A stretch of 64,000 nucleotides of DNA from Formivibrio citricus (lineage in GTDB: Bacteria; Pseudomonadota; Gammaproteobacteria; Burkholderiales; Chitinibacteraceae), in NCBI RefSeq assembly GCF_900115065.1, contig NZ_FOVE01000012.1, positions 1-64,000 on the forward strand, read 5' to 3'. This document shows, in pieces, positions 60,267-64,000 of this stretch (positions are counted from its first letter, which is position 1; every line of letters begins with the position of its first letter). Below the pieces are notes generated by a model that made no database searches, was not told the DNA's origin, and worked only from the letters and a program-made list of their open reading frames with translations. A program made the position numbers and the translations under genes.

Positions 60267-62714
60267 TTATTCTCCCGCGAAAGCGAAAGAACCCCGCCCC
60301 TGCGATTTGGCCGCATACATGGCCGCGTCCGACGACATGAGCAGCCTGGTTTCGTCGCCGGCATGCACCGGATAGAGCGAGATACCGATACTGGCGCTGG
60401 ATTCGATGTTCCGCCCCTCCAGGAAAAAGGGCGGCTCGAAAATGGCGATGATCTTGCGGGCGATGTTTTCCGCGCTCTTGCGGCTGGAGAGATTGGGAAG
60501 GAGGATTGCAAACTCGTCCCCTGAAAGCCGGGCGACCGTATCTGATTCGCGTACGCATTTTTTCAGGCGCAGCGCCACTTCCTGCAGCAACAGATCGCCG
60601 GCATGGTGCCCCAGTGTATCGTTGACGTACTTGAAGTTGTCGAGATCGATGAAGAGCAGGGCGACCAGCTTCCTGTTGCGCCGCGCGTGCGCGAGCTCCA
60701 GTTCAAGGCGCTTTGAGAGCAGTACGCGATTGGGCAGGTTGGTCAGGGCGTCGTGGTGCGCCATGCGGTCGAGAATTTCCAGTTGCTCGCGGATCTCGGT
60801 CAGGTCCGTATAGGTATTGATATGCCAGAGCGGCTCACCCTCGCTGGTCGTGACCTGTGCAGAATCCAGCAGGACCGGAATGAGTTTGCCGCACTTGGCG
60901 CGGCGCAAAGCCTCTCCTTTGCAGAATTTGTGAAGACAGACGCGTTCATGCACCTGCTTGGGAGAAAGCTTGCTTCGAGCGTTTCCATCCGCCAGGATTT
61001 CCGTCGATTGGCCGATGATTTCATCGGGCCGGTAGCCGAAAAGATTGCAGAAGGCCGAATTGGTGTAGCGGAAGCGGTTTTCCCCGTCTACCAGGGCAAT
61101 GGCCTTGTTGCTTTGCTTGAGTGCCTCGCTCATCACGCGCAACAACCCCTCCCTTTCTTTTTGTTCGGTGATGTCGATCAGGGTCGAGATTGCGCCGGTT
61201 ACTTCGCCGGATTGGGAAAACAGCGGTGCATTTTGTCCGAGAATCCAGCGCACGCTACCGTTGCGGTGTATTCGCCGGTATTCCAGACGGCAGGGGTGCC
61301 CTTTCATGTTCTTTTCCATGCCGTCGAGCATGTTGCTGCGGTCGTCTGGATGGATGCTGTCAAACCATCCCATGCCCCGGACCTCTTCGAAGGTTCGCCC
61401 GGCAATGGCTTCATAGGTCGGATTGACGAAGATGCATTCCCCCTCAGCATTGCTTTCGATGACGCCCACCGGTGTCGCTTTCAACAGCGCTTCGAAGTGT
61501 TGCTTGCTGGCAAACAGTGCTTGCTCGGCTTCCTTGCGGCTGGTGATGTCCCGTCCTTCGGCCAGCAGGTAGTGGGGCTTGCCTGCTGCATGGCAAACGG
61601 GGCGCAGGTGGAATTCAACGTGCACAATCGTGCCGTCGTTTTTCAAATGCGTGGCCTCGAAGGTGTCGCTCAGACCTGCCTGGCAGCGCAGGAGGGCTGT
61701 CTTCAGCCGGGATCGTTGGGCCGGGTCATGGCTCCACCATGGCGTCTGTTCGAGCGGCTGGCCGATCACCTGTTCCGGCTTGGCGTCGATGATCTGCAGT
61801 GCGGCTGCGTTGGCTTCGAGCACGACCCCGTTGTTGTCCAGCAGACCGAGAAAAACCTGCGTGCTGTCCAGAATGGCTTTGCGTCGGGCCTCGGATTCAC
61901 TCAGGGCCGCGGCGTCGGCGCTCATGCGCGCATGCAGGTCGCGAATGTGTTTCGCTTCCAGCAGCGTTTCAATTTCGCTGGCACCGATGATGCCGACCAT
62001 CCGGCCGTCGTCGTCTGTCACGACCAGATGGGAAACGCCGAAACTGAGCATGGCCCGGAACGCATCGGGCAATGACGTATGGATGGGGATGCTCTGGATG
62101 GGCGGGATCGATATCTCGGCCACCGTGGTTTTTTCCGGGTCTGGATGCCGGAACTGCAGACGCATCAGGTCATCGGGAGAAAGCAGGCCGAGCGGGTGTT
62201 CCTGATCCACGACGATCACGCAATCGTTCTGCTCGTCGGAAAGGATTCGAGCCGTTTCTGCCAGCGTTGTTGCCGGAGAAACGGTCGGGATGTCGGGGCG
62301 CACGAATGCCCCCAGTTTTTGCAGCGGGGAGAGCAGGCTCGCGCCGAGCAGGCGGCACAGATCGCGCTCGCTGAGCGCTACCGGATTCTGTGCCATGCCG
62401 TCCGTGACGATCAGATGGCTGGCGGATTGTTCGGACAACTGGTTGTAGGCTTCGCGCCAATCGCTGTCACCGCATACGCATGTCACGGGAGTGTGCATCA
62501 AGTCGCGAACGGGGGTGAGCGGGGAGAGACCGCGCGCCCAGGCGAGCAATGCATCGCGTTCCGACAACACCCCAACGGGAACACCCTCGTCCAGAACAAG
62601 GGCCGTATTGGCATGAAGACGCAGCAGATTTTCGGTCAGAAAAGCCAGTACGTCGCCGGGGGCTATGTGGATTGCTTTTCGGGTAGATCGTTTAGCCAGC
62701 TCGGATATGCGCAT
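60267..62714 (-). CDS. Diguanylate cyclase with four CBS motifs, three PAS domains and GGDEF
   Basis: An 815-residue cytosolic protein. Residues 1-265 hold two CBS pairs (for example VLDEGVPVGVLSERDALL, then HPLGLLSPDDL and DDDGRMVGIIGASEIETLL), likely binding adenine nucleotides or other ligands. Three PAS domains follow (about 285-400, 410-525, 535-650), each with PAS-style I.D.TERK-like exits (EGRDITSRKEAEQ, TLIDITEQKERE). The GGDEF domain starts HHDALTNLPNRVLL and its active loop reads RLSGDEF, an accepted SGDEF variant, so cyclase activity is likely. No TM helices: it senses intracellular cues. Confidence 0.9.
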   Translation of the reverse strand: MRISELAKRSTRKAIHIAPGDVLAFLTENLLRLHANTALVLDEGVPVGVLSERDALLAWARGLSPLTPVRDLMHTPVTCVCGDSDWREAYNQLSEQSASHLIVTDGMAQNPVALSERDLCRLLGASLLSPLQKLGAFVRPDIPTVSPATTLAETARILSDEQNDCVIVVDQEHPLGLLSPDDLMRLQFRHPDPEKTTVAEISIPPIQSIPIHTSLPDAFRAMLSFGVSHLVVTDDDGRMVGIIGASEIETLLEAKHIRDLHARMSADAAALSESEARRKAILDSTQVFLGLLDNNGVVLEANAAALQIIDAKPEQVIGQPLEQTPWWSHDPAQRSRLKTALLRCQAGLSDTFEATHLKNDGTIVHVEFHLRPVCHAAGKPHYLLAEGRDITSRKEAEQALFASKQHFEALLKATPVGVIESNAEGECIFVNPTYEAIAGRTFEEVRGMGWFDSIHPDDRSNMLDGMEKNMKGHPCRLEYRRIHRNGSVRWILGQNAPLFSQSGEVTGAISTLIDITEQKEREGLLRVMSEALKQSNKAIALVDGENRFRYTNSAFCNLFGYRPDEIIGQSTEILADGNARSKLSPKQVHERVCLHKFCKGEALRRAKCGKLIPVLLDSAQVTTSEGEPLWHINTYTDLTEIREQLEILDRMAHHDALTNLPNRVLLSKRLELELAHARRNRKLVALLFIDLDNFKYVNDTLGHHAGDLLLQEVALRLKKCVRESDTVARLSGDEFAILLPNLSSRKSAENIARKIIAIFEPPFFLEGRNIESSASIGISLYPVHAGDETRLLMSSDAAMYAAKSQGRGSFAFAGE

Positions 62715-62932
62715 GACTTCCCCTTGTACCTGCTCCTTTGGGTCAAGCAGGTCCGCGTTTGTTTTTTGCCGGCGGACTGGGTTCCCCAGTTTCTGCGGGC
62801 GATATTTTTATAACAACGGGGGTGGGGTTGTTTGACGTCTGCGGCGGGGATTGGGGCGCAAACCTTGGGTTAATTTACTTGAAGATTAAATATCTTTGCA
62901 AGGGGGTGTTGTCTGGCACCTGCTTAGGTTGA
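62715..62932. other. Intergenic region, no gene recognised
   Basis: About 220 bp between the cyclase gene and the ANTAR regulator gene, both on the minus strand. It is T/G-rich, with a short AT-rich run (62870-62900) that could hold the promoter of the cyclase gene. No hairpin resembling an ANTAR target was identified by eye. Confidence 0.4.
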
Positions 62933-63508
62933 CTAATTGCAATTGGTGACGATTTCCTGAGCGACTTCGTTGACCTTGCGGCGCTGGTTGCGTGCCTTGG
63001 CGCGCAAGTATTCGAACGCCTTGTCTTCGCTCACCCCCAACCGTTCCCGCAATACGCCGATGGCGACCGCGATATTGCGGCTGCTTTGCAGGGCGGTTTC
63101 AAGATGGAGGTTCTTCTCCCGCAGGCGCTGCATCGATGTGCCTTGCGCCAGGGCCATTTCGATGGCCGGGATGATCTGTCCGACTTTCAAGGGCTTGACG
63201 AGATAAGTCGCCGCGCCCAGCTTCTTGGCGGATTCCAGGAGATCGGAATCGTCATAGGCGGTCAAAAAGATCAGCGGGATATCGGCGATGGCCAGAATTC
63301 TTTTCGCCAGTGCAATGCCATCGAGTCCGGGCATACGAATGTCCAGCAGGGCAATGTCGCAGGTGTCTTGCTGGAAAATGGCCCACGCCGCCTCACCGTC
63401 GTCGGCGCAAATCACTTCGTAGCCAGCGGCCCTGAGCCCTTCGGCAAGCGTGTACTGGATGATGCGTTCATCCTCTGCCAGGAGGATTTTCGTTTTCTTT
63501 TCGGTCAT
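62933..63508 (-). CDS. ANTAR-domain response regulator (PdtaR/NasT/EutV-like)
   Basis: A 191-residue regulator. REC domain: Glu12-Asp13, phospho-acceptor Asp56 in ALLDIRMPG, Lys105 in LVKPLKVG. A linker coiled coil (about 120-140) precedes the C-terminal ANTAR domain (about 130-190, ending in a helical RNA-binding bundle with AVAIGVLRERLGVSEDKAFEYLRAKARNQRRKVNEVA). ANTAR proteins bind paired hairpins in leader RNAs to prevent transcription termination. The upstream gene (7 bp away) is a histidine kinase, as in the PdtaS-PdtaR and EutW-EutV pairs. Confidence 0.9.
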   Translation of the reverse strand: MTEKKTKILLAEDERIIQYTLAEGLRAAGYEVICADDGEAAWAIFQQDTCDIALLDIRMPGLDGIALAKRILAIADIPLIFLTAYDDSDLLESAKKLGAATYLVKPLKVGQIIPAIEMALAQGTSMQRLREKNLHLETALQSSRNIAVAIGVLRERLGVSEDKAFEYLRAKARNQRRKVNEVAQEIVTNCN

Positions 63509-63515
63509 GAATCGG

Positions 63516-64000
63516 TTATTTTATTACTGGATTGGTAATCGTTAGGTCAGCAATTGTTTTATTGCCACGGGCGATTATATCCAGTTTTGCACCTTTTCTG
63601 GGCAGCAATGCATGTGCCAGCTCCAGCCCGGTTCCATGGACGATCGGGGTTGATCCCGAGCGCTCGTTTTCGATACGGATGGCAATGGCATTTTGTCCGC
63701 CTCGGACAAAAAATTCGATGCTCCCCTGCTCGCGTCGACAATGCTTGATGGCGTTGGCAAGCAATTCGTTGATGATGAGTGCCAGCGGGGCGCTTTCCTC
63801 TTCCGCCAGGAAAAAATCGCGGGCCATGTCGATTCGCAGATCCAGCAGTACTTGGGGAGCCTCAGCATGCAGCCTGCGTTTGGCGAGAACCAGAATCTCC
63901 GACAACAGAAGATTCAGTGAGCAGCGGTTTTCTGTCTGGCCAGCCTGCAGCCCGTGAACGGAGGCGATGCATTCCAGTTGGGCGATCACTTCTTCGACGA
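63516..64000 (-). CDS. Sensor histidine kinase, HisKA_2/HWE-type, C-terminal part (5' end beyond window)
   Basis: The frame is open to the edge of the window, leaving about 160 C-terminal residues. The visible part holds the end of the phospho-acceptor domain (IASVHGLQAGQ) and a HATPase domain: N-box region INELLANAIKHC, then IRIENERSGSTPIVHGTGLELAHALLP, where the G1 Asp position is not clearly conserved. Pairing with an ANTAR regulator 7 bp downstream fits the PdtaS/EutW type of cytosolic kinases. The His and sensor domain lie outside the window. Confidence 0.75.
   Translation of the reverse strand, partial: VEEVIAQLECIASVHGLQAGQTENRCSLNLLLSEILVLAKRRLHAEAPQVLLDLRIDMARDFFLAEEESAPLALIINELLANAIKHCRREQGSIEFFVRGGQNAIAIRIENERSGSTPIVHGTGLELAHALLPRKGAKLDIIARGNKTIADLTITNPVIK

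Noticed and set aside
59899-60558. A 219-codon frame across the 250-bp repeat and the end of the cyclase gene
   Set aside because: It runs through repeat sequence, and similar peptide strings arise from both repeat copies; no gene evidence.

Overview
The window is about 64 kb of GC-rich Gram-negative chromosome. It most resembles a betaproteobacterium, possibly of the Rhodocyclales/Nitrosomonadales type. This rests on a Neisseria/Burkholderia-type porin, two OprM/NodT-type outer-membrane lipoproteins, gltBD, Tam, SlyX, Tpx, many cyclic-di-GMP enzymes and many extragenic palindromic repeats. The genus is inference only. No rRNA, tRNA, CRISPR array, phage gene or transposase was seen.

Layout. 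1-2.2 kb: the 3' end of a tannase/feruloyl-esterase-like gene, a Tat-exported DUF3237 protein and a porin. 2.2-8.3 kb: a P-type cation ATPase (-), a PsiE-family membrane protein, a D-2-hydroxyacid dehydrogenase, a DMT permease and a DUF441 protein. 8.3-12 kb: a yqhC/yqhD-like divergent AraC regulator and iron-type alcohol dehydrogenase, then an exported alpha/beta hydrolase with a Cys nucleophile. 12.2-18.8 kb: a complete RND efflux cassette (OMF, TetR, MFP, RND) abutting a decayed, truncated SMR (QacE-like) gene. 18.8-21.2 kb: an AT-rich island with one long gene of unknown function, bracketed by 105-bp inverted repeats and ending in an attC-like palindrome. 21.2-25.5 kb: an electrophile/quinone-stress neighbourhood (HxlR/NmrA-like pair, SnoaL-like, AraC, Old Yellow Enzyme). 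25.5-31 kb: a MacAB-TolC-like export operon on the minus strand, interrupted by repeats. 31-42.4 kb: a diguanylate cyclase, gltB-gltD and a phosphodiesterase with a degenerate GGDEF domain. 42.7-50.5 kb: cytochrome b561, Tpx, an EF-G-like GTPase, a periplasmic binding protein, Tam, an esterase, a YXWGXW lipoprotein and a stand-alone HD-GYP protein. 50.5-53 kb: a soluble histidine kinase with a REC-TPR partner. 53-60 kb: a flavodoxin-fold quinone reductase, a DUF4337 protein, SlyX and a PotA-D-B-C-like polyamine ABC operon. 60-64 kb: a CBS/PAS/GGDEF cyclase and a PdtaS/PdtaR-like kinase/ANTAR pair running off the window.

How it fits together. The 8-31 kb half is a detoxification and export neighbourhood: two tripartite pumps, flavin/NADPH reductases and stress regulators. 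The second half is housekeeping nitrogen and polyamine metabolism mixed with cyclic-di-GMP and two-component signalling.

Most interesting non-gene content. (i) A family of about 145-bp imperfect palindromic elements with termini TRAGAACCTG, several of which begin exactly on the stop codon of the preceding gene and which also occupy the pot operon spacers. (ii) The cassette-like orphan gene at 19.3-20.9 kb with an attC-like tail and an RX5H motif, the best candidate here for an undescribed defence or toxin function. (iii) A TIR-bounded 166-bp MITE-like element in the MacAB-type operon. (iv) Several other dispersed repeat pairs.
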